Part shown: piece by piece, positions 39,076-48,095 of the stretch
Layout: every line of letters starts with the position of its first letter
Numbering within the stretch: the stretch's first letter is position 1
From: Pseudoalteromonas peptidolytica
GTDB taxonomy: Bacteria > Pseudomonadota > Gammaproteobacteria > Enterobacterales > Alteromonadaceae
Reading direction: 5' to 3'
Assembly (NCBI RefSeq): GCF_012641745.1
Contig: NZ_WEHZ01000023.1
Span: 1-64,000 of the forward strand
Length of the DNA stretch: 64,000 nt
Notes under the pieces: generated by a model
Seen by the model: the letters and a program-made list of their open reading frames with translations, nothing else
What the model was told of the DNA's origin: nothing
The model's database searches: none
Translations under genes and position numbers: made by a program

Positions 39076-39915
39076 TTATTTTTTTGGTTGGTGATACAGC
39101 GCCATTAGCTCGTTGACCTTATTACGCCCATTGCCTTTGGGGCTAATGGTTCGTTTTACTTTAATCACATCTAAACTGGCCTGATTATAAATCTTCCGAG
39201 TCCACACTGTATCATGATTTGATATGAGCACAGGCGTTTGCTGCTCAAAAGCCGCAGTTTCCGCTAAGTTTGCAAGCTCAGCCTGATCGTCCAAATTAAA
39301 TCCACCTTTTGCGTAACTCGTAAAAGAAGCCGTCTTACTCAATGGAACATACGGGGGATCACAATACACTACCGCATTTTTGGGTATATTCTCAAATACT
39401 TGACTGTAGCTCTTACAAGTAAAAGTCGCACGCTGCGCCTTCTCAGCAAACACGTATAATTCATGCTCTGGAAAATAAGGTTTTTTATACTTACCAAAGG
39501 GTACGTTAAAAATACCTTTAAGGTTATAGCGGCACAAACCATTATAGCCATGGCGATTCATATACAAAAATAAGATTGCACGCTCATATACATCAATGCT
39601 TTCGTTGAACTGTTGACGATAGGCGTAATACGCATCTGGATGATTATTTAGATCGACAAATAAACGTTTAGCATCAGCAATAAACTCATCAGGAATTCGC
39701 TTTAACTCTTTATAGAGATTTATCAGATCTGCGTTAATGTCGTTGAGTACATAGTGTTTAAACTGCGTATTCAAAAAAACAGATCCCGCTCCAACAAAAG
39801 GCTCAACTAGTGTATCAGCTTCATAACTGGCTAATTGTAAGCGCTTAGAAATATCTTCTACTAAGCTGTATTTTCCGCCTGCCCATTTTAAGAAGGCTCT
39901 AGTCTTTTGTTGCAT
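39076..39915 (-). CDS. dam: DNA adenine methylase (GATC)
   Basis: 279 residues, the usual Dam length. FLKWAGGKYSLVEDI is the AdoMet-binding motif I, VEPFVGAGSVFLNT follows, and VVYCDPPYVPLS is the catalytic DPPY. It methylates adenine in GATC and marks the parental strand for mismatch repair and replication control. It lies after damX as in other gammaproteobacteria. Confidence 0.95.
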   Translation of the reverse strand: MQQKTRAFLKWAGGKYSLVEDISKRLQLASYEADTLVEPFVGAGSVFLNTQFKHYVLNDINADLINLYKELKRIPDEFIADAKRLFVDLNNHPDAYYAYRQQFNESIDVYERAILFLYMNRHGYNGLCRYNLKGIFNVPFGKYKKPYFPEHELYVFAEKAQRATFTCKSYSQVFENIPKNAVVYCDPPYVPLSKTASFTSYAKGGFNLDDQAELANLAETAAFEQQTPVLISNHDTVWTRKIYNQASLDVIKVKRTISPKGNGRNKVNELMALYHQPKK

Positions 39916-39962
39916 GCTCGTTCTATGTCGTGAGTGGTTGCGCGATTTTACACTAAATGTGG

Positions 39963-41345
39963 CTAATTACCGAGAGACTGAGCAATTTCTTGCTTAATTT
40001 TACTGACTCTTTTAAAAAACGGCTGCCCTTTACGCAATGCTTCGGGCAATTCAGCCTTCGCTTGCTTTGCCATATCTAAATTAGGATACACATCTGATGT
40101 AACAACAAACCAAGTTCGCCCATTTCTTATCACTGAAAACTGCCGCATAACCACATCATTATGCTCCGCCATGAATGCAGCGGCTATCCCAACCTCAGTC
40201 ACTGCAAGTAGTTGTATGACCCACTCTTCATCCGTTCGATTGCTATACCATTCATTACCTGAAATAGGCTCAGATGCTACCGGTTGGCGCTCAGCACTAA
40301 CAATAGCGGTGGTATTTTCAGAGGTGCCAACCTTGAGCTCATCGTCTTGAGGCTCCATACTTTGGTTAACTTGCGCCTCATTGTGTAGCATTTTTTTCTC
40401 TTTCTTCTCAGCTTCCATTAACGCCGACAATATACTCCCAACGGCAGCGATTTCCCCTTCATCAGTATTAAGGGCAGCCGGTGGTTGCTCCTGTAATGTC
40501 GTGCCTGGCACTTCACTTTCCTTTTGAGACGTATTCGACGGTTCAAAAACAGATTGTGCATTGAGCGCTGTTGCGACGCTTTGCGTGTTCGTTTGCGTCG
40601 GTGCCCAATATTGCTTTATTTCTTGTTGATAGACCAAAGCGACCATAGAAGCTGTCAACACTAAGCATAGTGCGATGATATACCACTGCCACTGTGTTTT
40701 TACGCGATCTTTTGACCCCGTCTCACGTAGATCCAAACGCTGCGATTCCGGTTGCCACGATAACAAAACACTGGGGTTACCCCGTGCTTCTGCTACAAAG
40801 GTGTTGAAAATAGGATCTTCATCAGGTGGAAGATCTTTGTAAAACATCGTCATCAGGCGCTTACTCTCAAGTAATGAAAGTGGCTCTATATGAATGTCTA
40901 GGCTACCTGGAAGGAGTTGTGGTTGCTGTGCTGTCGCTAAAATATAAATAGTTTCTCGGGCTGTTGTTGCTAGTTTTTGTAACTGTAGCGCCAACTCTTC
41001 AGTCAAATGCCGAGCATTGTCTAAAACCCATAAGCATGGCCCACAAGGCTGCTCGTCATGAAGCAACATAAAGTTTTCGCTAAGAGAAAGTTTTTGATCG
41101 ATAAGAGGACTGCGAAAACTATGCTCAAGTAGCTGATGTATAACATCAAACTCTTTGGTATTGGCAGAGAGTTTTACAAAAGCTTTATTAAACTCTGGGT
41201 ATTTATCAGTAAGAAATGACTCAGCAAGATAGCTTTTGCCAAGACCAGACGACCCGACTAAGGTTATCAGGTTTTGCCCATAATCGAACTGCATAGCAAT
41301 TCTATCTACCAACGCAGATCTGCTTGGTAAAATTTGCGACTGCAT
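39963..41345 (-). CDS. damX: DamX-like protein: AAA N-terminus, membrane segment, SPOR domain
   Basis: 460 residues. An N-terminal P-loop ATPase region (LVGSSGLGKSYLAESF, CLWVLDNARHL) is followed by one membrane segment (WQWYIIALCLVLTASMVALV), a long acidic and Gln-rich linker and a C-terminal SPOR domain (about 385-445, WVIQLLAVTEVGIAAAFM). SPOR domains bind denuded glycan at the division septum. Position between aroB and dam is conserved. Its stop abuts the aroB stop-to-start region with no gap. Confidence 0.85.
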   Translation of the reverse strand: MQSQILPSRSALVDRIAMQFDYGQNLITLVGSSGLGKSYLAESFLTDKYPEFNKAFVKLSANTKEFDVIHQLLEHSFRSPLIDQKLSLSENFMLLHDEQPCGPCLWVLDNARHLTEELALQLQKLATTARETIYILATAQQPQLLPGSLDIHIEPLSLLESKRLMTMFYKDLPPDEDPIFNTFVAEARGNPSVLLSWQPESQRLDLRETGSKDRVKTQWQWYIIALCLVLTASMVALVYQQEIKQYWAPTQTNTQSVATALNAQSVFEPSNTSQKESEVPGTTLQEQPPAALNTDEGEIAAVGSILSALMEAEKKEKKMLHNEAQVNQSMEPQDDELKVGTSENTTAIVSAERQPVASEPISGNEWYSNRTDEEWVIQLLAVTEVGIAAAFMAEHNDVVMRQFSVIRNGRTWFVVTSDVYPNLDMAKQAKAELPEALRKGQPFFKRVSKIKQEIAQSLGN

Positions 41346-42416
41346 TTAACGCCCTATCAGAGTGACCACATCTTCATCGCTTACGTCATCAACCAAAGCG
41401 CATTGTCCCAGCTGTGTTGGCAGTATAAAGCGAATTTTACCTTGTTTATTCTTCTTATCTTTACGCATGTGGAGTAAAAACTGCTCTGCGGTCATTTCGC
41501 TTGGTGGCTCTATTGGCAACTGATATAAGGCAATGACCTGAGCGACTTTTTCTACCTCTTCACTGTTCAACCAGTCTCGTCTACATGCCAATCGTGAAGC
41601 TATCATCATGCCTGCAGCAACCGCTTCGCCATGTAACCATTTTCCATAACCCATTTGCGCTTCAATCGCATGACCGAAGGTATGACCTAAGTTTAGTAAT
41701 GCGCGAAGCCCTGCCTCTGTTTCATCTTTGGCTACAATTTCAGCTTTTATTGCACAGCATTTATAAATCACTTGCTGTAGGGTTTCTGTATCCAATGCGT
41801 TTAACTGGCTATGCTGCGCAGCTAACGTATCAAGAAACGCAGCATCGTAAATCAACGCATATTTGATGACTTCAGCCATACCCGCAGCAAATTCTCTTGC
41901 AGGCAAAGTAGATAACGTCTTGGTATCAATAAAAACAGCTTTTGGCTGATAGAAAGCGCCAATCATATTTTTACCAAGAGGATGGTTTACTGCTGTTTTG
42001 CCACCGACAGAAGAGTCGACTTGTGATAATAACGTCGTTGGTATTTGTATAAACGCGACTCCACGCTGATAACAAGCGGCAACAAAGCCCGTTAAATCAC
42101 CAACGACACCACCACCGAGTGCAATTAAACACGTATCTCGTCCACAATTGTGCTCGAGTAAAAAAGCGGAAATCTTTTCAAACCACTCAAGCGATTTAAA
42201 CTGCTCGCCATCCGGAATAATAAAGTGCAGCGGAGATTGTGTATCAAAAACACCAAGTAGCTTGTCCAAATATATAGGAGCAACAGTAGAGTTAGTGATA
42301 ATAACAGGACGATTTTGACCGACATATTGCTTAAGTCGCACTTCGTCAGATAAGAGATGTTCACCAATAAAGATGGGGTAGCTGCGCTCGTTTAAATCAA
42401 CCTTTAATTCAAGCAT
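41346..42416 (-). CDS. aroB: 3-dehydroquinate synthase
   Basis: 356 residues. LIALGGGVVGDLTGFVAACY is the NAD-binding glycine motif, GKTAVNHPLGKNMIGAFYQP the substrate region, and LLNLGHTFGHAIEAQ and HGEAVAAGM carry zinc-ligand His residues. It converts DAHP to dehydroquinate in the shikimate pathway. Its presence shows that the GriH-type enzyme at 24423-25712 is not needed for aromatic amino acid synthesis. Confidence 0.96.
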   Translation of the reverse strand: MLELKVDLNERSYPIFIGEHLLSDEVRLKQYVGQNRPVIITNSTVAPIYLDKLLGVFDTQSPLHFIIPDGEQFKSLEWFEKISAFLLEHNCGRDTCLIALGGGVVGDLTGFVAACYQRGVAFIQIPTTLLSQVDSSVGGKTAVNHPLGKNMIGAFYQPKAVFIDTKTLSTLPAREFAAGMAEVIKYALIYDAAFLDTLAAQHSQLNALDTETLQQVIYKCCAIKAEIVAKDETEAGLRALLNLGHTFGHAIEAQMGYGKWLHGEAVAAGMMIASRLACRRDWLNSEEVEKVAQVIALYQLPIEPPSEMTAEQFLLHMRKDKKNKQGKIRFILPTQLGQCALVDDVSDEDVVTLIGR

Positions 42417-42441
42417 GGCTTCCCCTCCTACGGTGTTTTAA

Positions 42442-42960
42442 TTAGAAATCTAACTTTTCAATAATTTGGTTTGCAACTACTTTCGCGCTTTGCTCATCCG
42501 TTCGAACAACGTGATCGGCCACTTCTCTATAAAGTGGTTCACGCTCATCGGCTAAGCGCTCTAGTACGTCACGTGAGTCTTCACTGGTTTGTAGTAATGG
42601 ACGACGCTTATCACGCTGAGTACGAGCTACCTGTTTTTCGATTGGCGTTTCTAGGTAAACAACAATACCACGCGCAGACAATTTGTTGCGCACTTCTTTG
42701 CTGATCACTGAACCGCCACCTGTCGCTAACACAATGCCTTGCATTTCTGTCAGATCAGAGATGACGCTTTCTTCACGCTTGCGGAACCCTTCTTCACCTT
42801 CGATATCAAAAACCCAAGAAATATCTGCACCAGTACGACGCTCTATCTCCTGATCTGAATCGAAAAATTCAAGGTGTAATTGATCTGCAATGTGACGACC
42901 AATCGTGCTTTTACCAGCCCCCATCGGGCCTACTAGAAATATATTACGTTTCTCAGCCAT
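42442..42960 (-). CDS. aroK: shikimate kinase I
   Basis: 172 residues. [18 protein letters not shown] is the P-loop, [18 protein letters not shown] the shikimate-binding DxD region, and [10 protein letters not shown] the second glycine motif. It phosphorylates shikimate. It lies 25 bp before aroB and downstream of pilQ, the conserved pilMNOPQ-aroKB order. Confidence 0.96.
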   Translation of the reverse strand: MAEKRNIFLVGPMGAGKSTIGRHIADQLHLEFFDSDQEIERRTGADISWVFDIEGEEGFRKREESVISDLTEMQGIVLATGGGSVISKEVRNKLSARGIVVYLETPIEKQVARTQRDKRRPLLQTSEDSRDVLERLADEREPLYREVADHVVRTDEQSAKVVANQIIEKLDF

Positions 42961-43109
42961 ATCTTTTTAGTACAAACGAACTCTAAAATTTGAAATAAAA
43001 CCCCGCCTAACGACCTGGCCCCAAAATTAAGGAGGGGATTATCTCAGTAATCCGTGAACAATTTCAAGTCAAACTGCGCAAAAAGCGCAATACTTTTATT
43101 GTTACGGGC

Positions 43110-45176
43110 CTATAAACTGTCTTGAATGATCTTAGGTGTTACAAATATCAACAGTTCCCGCTTCTCGTTAATATCACGAGAGTTCTTAAACAATAGACCT
43201 AAATATGGAATATCGCCCAACACCGGGATCTTACTTACTGCTGTTTTTACCTCTTGCTGATAAATACCACCAAGAACGATAGTTTGACCATTTTCAACCA
43301 GAACTTGTGTTTGGATCTCTTGGGTATTGATTGCTGTTGCTGGGCCATTTGGCGTCTGCACAGTATCACCTTTAGTATCTTGTGTAATCACTAAGTCGAG
43401 AATTATTTTGTTATCAGGGGTAATTTGTGGTGTCACCTCTAAGCTGAGTACCGCTTTTTTAAAGCTAACCGTGGTCGCTCCACTAGAAGATGCCTCCACA
43501 TAGGGTATTTCTGTTCCCTGCTCAATCCGCGCTTTTTTCTGGTTCGCCGTTGTAATGCTTGGGGTTGCGATTATCTCACCTTTATTTTCTTGTTCTAGGG
43601 CTGACAGCTCTAAATCAATCAAGGTGCCATCAGCAAGCTTTGCGATATGCATACCGATACTACCTGCAGGTACCCCCTTAACCCCCAAGTTTACATTTAG
43701 GCGGTTATCTAACGAAGGAATAATACCATTAGAAAGTGAGTTGGCCCCTTCGAGTGTACCGGAGATAGCATCACTCCCTTGCTGATCGCTGAACCCCCAA
43801 CGTACGCCTAAATCTTCTTGTACGGTATCATCCACCGTCACCATTCGCGATTCAATCCGCACTTGCTTCACAGGTACATCCAGAGTTTCAACCATACGGC
43901 GGATGCTTTCAATACTACGCGATGTGTCTTTTATCAATAGGGTGTTGGTACGCTTATCCACAGAGACACTGCCTCGATGGCTAATAATAGAGTTAATGTC
44001 GGTTTTCAGCAAATCAGCAAATTCTTCCGCTTTTGCGTAATTGAGCTGAATATATTCGCTATATAATGGCTCCAGCTCTTCAACTTGCTGACGTGCTTGT
44101 AACTCTTTCGCCTCTCTCGCAGCTAGCTCTTCCGATGGTGCCACCATTAAGATCGAGCCGTCCATGCGTTTATCTAACCCTTTTACCCGCAACACCACAT
44201 CAAGCGCCTGGTCCCATGGTACCCCATCTAAGCGCAGTGTGATGTTCCCAGAAACAGTATCACTGGTGACTAAGTTAAAGTTATTAGTGTCGGCGATAAT
44301 TTGTAGCACAGAACGAATAGGAATATCTTGAAAATTCAAAGTAATAGGTTGACCTTTATACTCTTTCTGATCTCCAAACGTTTTGTTACCTTCATCTTTT
44401 TCTACGGCCAATGTAAAGATATTATCAAGCTGCTGATATGAGAACTTAAATGCCGCATTTGGTTCAATGACGATGCGGCTTTTATTCTCTTCTTTGAAAG
44501 TCTCAATGCGCGACACCACAGTACCGAAGTCTAATACATCTAGTTCGTATAACAGATCCTCTGCAATATCAATATGATGGAAATCAGCGATAATTTTGCC
44601 ACCACGCTCTTGGACATCAATAGCGGCTTGATTATGTTCAAGAAAAGCTAAAATTTTACCTTCGCCTTGTTCACCACGGCGAAAGTCAATCGCTTGAATT
44701 TGATTGATAAAAGAGGTTACTTTTTCGCTTTGATCTTGCTCTGAAACAATAGGTTGACCAGAAACCTCTACAATCACCAAATTATTTTTCACTTCCGTCT
44801 TGTAGAGCTTGAGTTCGTCCATATTAATCGCAACAGTAAATCCGCCATCGCGCAGTTGACTGGTGATACCTTTGATACCTGCTTTGTTAATTTCCAGCAT
44901 CTTTAAGCTTTCTTCAAATTCAGCTTGCTGAAAGAACAGTTCAAGACTTGTGTTTTCACCATTAACACTCACACTCGGTTCACCGCTCAGCTTTTCATCA
45001 AATACCAGCTGAAGCTGAGTTTCCCCAGTTGGAACCGGGTTATAGCGAATGTCATATAACATTGGAATAGCCTGAGCAATTGATGACAGGCCAACAAATG
45101 CAGCTCCTAGCACTGACTGAATTATCGTTCGAGTGCCTCTATACGTTAATGTTCTTTGATTATTGTTAGTATTCAC
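43110..45176 (-). CDS. pilQ: type IV pilus secretin
   Basis: About 688 residues. A signal peptide (QSVLGAAFVGLSSIAQA) is followed by AMIN-type repeats, then a secretin N domain (ITLNFQDIPIRSVLQIIADTN) and the secretin core (VPVKQVRIESRMVTVDD through GGIYQQEVKTAVSKIPVLGDIPYLG). It forms the outer-membrane pore for the pilus fibre. Two GTG starts are possible: 45185, and 45176 with AAGGTGG at 5 bp, which I prefer. Either overlaps the pilP stop. Confidence 0.95.
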   Translation of the reverse strand: MNTNNNQRTLTYRGTRTIIQSVLGAAFVGLSSIAQAIPMLYDIRYNPVPTGETQLQLVFDEKLSGEPSVSVNGENTSLELFFQQAEFEESLKMLEINKAGIKGITSQLRDGGFTVAINMDELKLYKTEVKNNLVIVEVSGQPIVSEQDQSEKVTSFINQIQAIDFRRGEQGEGKILAFLEHNQAAIDVQERGGKIIADFHHIDIAEDLLYELDVLDFGTVVSRIETFKEENKSRIVIEPNAAFKFSYQQLDNIFTLAVEKDEGNKTFGDQKEYKGQPITLNFQDIPIRSVLQIIADTNNFNLVTSDTVSGNITLRLDGVPWDQALDVVLRVKGLDKRMDGSILMVAPSEELAAREAKELQARQQVEELEPLYSEYIQLNYAKAEEFADLLKTDINSIISHRGSVSVDKRTNTLLIKDTSRSIESIRRMVETLDVPVKQVRIESRMVTVDDTVQEDLGVRWGFSDQQGSDAISGTLEGANSLSNGIIPSLDNRLNVNLGVKGVPAGSIGMHIAKLADGTLIDLELSALEQENKGEIIATPSITTANQKKARIEQGTEIPYVEASSSGATTVSFKKAVLSLEVTPQITPDNKIILDLVITQDTKGDTVQTPNGPATAINTQEIQTQVLVENGQTIVLGGIYQQEVKTAVSKIPVLGDIPYLGLLFKNSRDINEKRELLIFVTPKIIQDSL

Positions 45177-45708
45177 TCGAGCCACCTTGTTCTGCCTCTA
45201 ACATTTCCACTTTGGTTAGTCGTTCTTTCCAACATCCCGTTCCATCAGGAATTAATTCTAACAGCTCTAAATGATCCGCTTGTACACTGAGCACTTTACC
45301 ATGGTAAAGTCCCATATATTCACCGCGCTGTATTCTATATAAGCCTTGTGTTGCCGCTTCGATTAGCGCCCAACGACCATTCTCTTTTGCAATTATCCCT
45401 TTCATTCTTAAATTGTCTAAAGGATACTTTTCTAGTGGGTATCTATTTCTATCAGGATCTGGATGTAAACAGTTTTTGACCTGAACCATCTTGTTCTCAA
45501 TCACTTCTGGTTGCGGCGCTACAAATGGGCTACGTAATTGAGATGCACTATATTTAAAAGGCTCGTAGTTTTGCATTTCAGGAATAGGCTCTATCTTTGG
45601 TATCGAGCTGGCCTTAACTTGGTCGATAAACTCCTTTTGTTCAGCAGTGCTATCGTTGCATCCTGACATGAACAACACCGACAATGTACAGAGCAACAGT
45701 CGGATCAT
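45166..45708 (-). CDS. pilP: type IV pilus assembly lipoprotein
   Basis: 180 residues. The lipobox LFMSGC places the acylated Cys at 17. The C-terminal beta domain (LRMKGIIAKENGRWALIEA) is typical of PilP, which bridges the PilNO complex and the PilQ secretin. It overlaps pilO by a few bases and pilQ at its other end. Confidence 0.92.
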   Translation of the reverse strand: MIRLLLCTLSVLFMSGCNDSTAEQKEFIDQVKASSIPKIEPIPEMQNYEPFKYSASQLRSPFVAPQPEVIENKMVQVKNCLHPDPDRNRYPLEKYPLDNLRMKGIIAKENGRWALIEAATQGLYRIQRGEYMGLYHGKVLSVQADHLELLELIPDGTGCWKERLTKVEMLEAEQGGSSEY

Positions 45709-46310
45709 CTCTGGCCTCCTTGTTCATAGCGGTACGTCTTAGCCACCACGCTAAAAACCAGCTCCCCATTGCCAGCATTCTCAATTCTAAAGTCATGTAA
45801 GCTAACAATTCGAGGTAATTCTGACACTTTACTGACAAATTCACCAAACTCATGGTATTTACCAATAACTTCTAATTTAATGGGTAATTCGGTGTAAAAC
45901 TCTTTACGTATTTCAGGCATCCAGCCGATTTTTAAAAACGTTAAACCGCTAGAAGTGCCAACATAAGTTAAATCGTCAAGTAATCCTGGGGTTTCATTTG
46001 AACTTGGTAAGCGTCGTAACAACTCAGTAAATTGCGCCTCCATATCAATCATTTGCTGTTTATATAACTCTAAGTTATTTGCTCTTGCATACTTGATACG
46101 ATAACTCGTTCTAAGCTCTTGCTCTTTTTTCAGCGCTTGTTCATATCGATCAATGGAGCTTGAGACCATCAAGTTATACCCTAGAATGATCATCAAAATG
46201 ACCACCAAAATAGAACATAAAACTTTAACAGGAAACGGCCAGTGACCGATATTATCAAGCTCTAATTCATTCCAATCTATTTCTTTTAAACTATTTAAGT
46301 CAAAGCTCAT
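45705..46310 (-). CDS. pilO: type IV pilus inner-membrane protein
   Basis: 201 residues. One membrane segment (VLCSILVVILMIILGYNLMV) is followed by a coiled coil and a periplasmic ferredoxin-like domain (RRLPSSNETPGLLDDLTYVG and FKI-type core). It pairs with PilN in the alignment complex. Start 17 bp after pilN. Confidence 0.93.
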   Translation of the reverse strand: MSFDLNSLKEIDWNELELDNIGHWPFPVKVLCSILVVILMIILGYNLMVSSSIDRYEQALKKEQELRTSYRIKYARANNLELYKQQMIDMEAQFTELLRRLPSSNETPGLLDDLTYVGTSSGLTFLKIGWMPEIRKEFYTELPIKLEVIGKYHEFGEFVSKVSELPRIVSLHDFRIENAGNGELVFSVVAKTYRYEQGGQR

Positions 46311-46326
46311 CTACTTACCCTCCACC

Positions 46327-46899
46327 CTATTTCGCTTTATCAGCTAGGCTAATGTCATCATGAGATTTGACATAAAAGTGCATCGTAAAATCACTTAATA
46401 GTTTTGAACTCTGCTCGCCAGCTACAATCCCTTGGATCACTGGCCGTTCAAGCAAGTATGATGATTCAACTTGTCTTAACATTTGTGACAAACGGTTGTT
46501 AGACTCACTGCGACCTATCACTTTAATCATATTACCTTGCCTATCAAGACTAGTGAGGTAGACCCCAGCGGGCACAACCCGAGCAATTTCATCTATGATT
46601 TGTGTCCCTAAGCTGCGATTTAGCTGCAACTCTTCGATTAGTCTAATACGGCGTTGCAAGTTTTCTTTTTGCTTGTTTAGATCATTAATTTCTACAATAC
46701 GCGTATCCAATAATGATATTTCACTTTCTAGATAACGGTTTTTTATTTCTTGTCCTGTTTTTAAACCATCATAGAAGCTACCGGCTAGATACATAAAAAG
46801 TAAACAAGTTGCAATAATCGCCGCAATAATGGTCAAAAAGATCTGCTGAGATGCTTGTCTTTGTTGCTCTCGCCAGGGAAGTAGATTTATATGTGGCAT
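46327..46899 (-). CDS. pilN: type IV pilus inner-membrane protein
   Basis: 190 residues. MPHINLLPWREQQRQ is the conserved cytoplasmic INLLPWR motif that binds PilM. A membrane segment (about 22-42), coiled coil and periplasmic domain follow. It overlaps the end of pilM by 13 bp. Confidence 0.95.
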   Translation of the reverse strand: MPHINLLPWREQQRQASQQIFLTIIAAIIATCLLFMYLAGSFYDGLKTGQEIKNRYLESEISLLDTRIVEINDLNKQKENLQRRIRLIEELQLNRSLGTQIIDEIARVVPAGVYLTSLDRQGNMIKVIGRSESNNRLSQMLRQVESSYLLERPVIQGIVAGEQSSKLLSDFTMHFYVKSHDDISLADKAK

Positions 46900-47966
46900 G
46901 ATGAAAAGCTCCGTAGTGCCAAGCCCGTAGCCAACGCAAATTGAGCCTTGTGCTTTTGTAGAACATGCCTGTCCACTTTAGGTGCGATCTCCATTTCTGT
47001 GAATGGATCAGCCACAATCGTGTGGATACCTAACTCATCGATCAATAGTTTATCTAGCCCTTCCACCAGCGCCGTCCCCCCAGTTAACACAATATAATCA
47101 ATGTGATCTTTACCACTAGTGGTCATAAACATCTGAACTGCGCGACGTATCTGTTGAAGTAATGAGGTTTGAAAAGGGGCCAGAACCTCGAACGTATAGT
47201 TAGGAGGCAAATCCCCTGTCGTTTTCGCAAGTTCAGCTTCATCGTATGTCTTATTATAATAAGCCACGATACTATTGGTATACTGTTCTCCGCCAAACAC
47301 TTGATCTCGGGTATAAATCGTTTTTCCTGATTGAATAACGCTGATGAGCGTAAGTACAGCACCAATGTCTATCATCGCCACGACTTTATCAAAAGCATCG
47401 TTTGGTAACTCAGGGTAAATTACATCCATCGCTCGACTCAACGCATAGTTTTCAACGTCCACGACTTTCGCTTTATATCCAGCCTCCTCCAAAGCACCAA
47501 CTCGTGCCTGCACACTCTCAGTTCGTGCTGCTGATAACAAGACATTTACCTTAGAGGGATCCGCTTCGTTTACACCTATCTTTTCAAAGTCTAGACTTAC
47601 TTCGTCTAATGGGTATGGAATTAAGCTATCTGCTTCAATTGCTATCTGAGACTCAAGTTCAGCATCAGTTAATGACACGTCCATAAAGATCACTTTGGTA
47701 ATGACAGTCTGACCAGATACAGCAACTGCAGCAGATTGTGTAAGTTTTGGAATGCGCCGCTTCATTTTAGTGATCGCATTGCCAATAGCCTCAATATCTT
47801 GAATGGCTCTTTCATTTACTGCGCCTTTAGGAATAGGCTCAATGGCAACGGCTTCGACACGATAGCTGGAACTGGTTTTAGACAGCAACACCGCTTTGAC
47901 ACAATGAGAACCAATGTCGATCCCAATCATCAGAGGTGCTTGTTTTTTTAGTAGTTTGCTCAGCAT
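46887..47966 (-). CDS. pilM: type IV pilus assembly ATPase-like protein (actin fold)
   Basis: 359 residues with an FtsA/actin-like fold: MIGIDIGSHCVKAVLLS (phosphate 1), VVAMIDIGAVLTLISVI (phosphate 2) and YIVLTGGTALVEGLDKLL (adenosine). It binds the N-terminus of PilN on the cytoplasmic side. First gene of the pilMNOPQ operon and divergent from mrcA. Confidence 0.95.
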   Translation of the reverse strand: MLSKLLKKQAPLMIGIDIGSHCVKAVLLSKTSSSYRVEAVAIEPIPKGAVNERAIQDIEAIGNAITKMKRRIPKLTQSAAVAVSGQTVITKVIFMDVSLTDAELESQIAIEADSLIPYPLDEVSLDFEKIGVNEADPSKVNVLLSAARTESVQARVGALEEAGYKAKVVDVENYALSRAMDVIYPELPNDAFDKVVAMIDIGAVLTLISVIQSGKTIYTRDQVFGGEQYTNSIVAYYNKTYDEAELAKTTGDLPPNYTFEVLAPFQTSLLQQIRRAVQMFMTTSGKDHIDYIVLTGGTALVEGLDKLLIDELGIHTIVADPFTEMEIAPKVDRHVLQKHKAQFALATGLALRSFSSCHI

Positions 47967-48095
47967 GTGAAGCGCTCGTTTCCTTTTCAGTTTGTGTTCT
48001 ATAAAAATTTAGCACACAAAAATATTAATCGTTTTTTAATCAAGATATACTAGCAGTGTCTACCTGTAATTGGGAGTCTAACTAGGGATAATTCC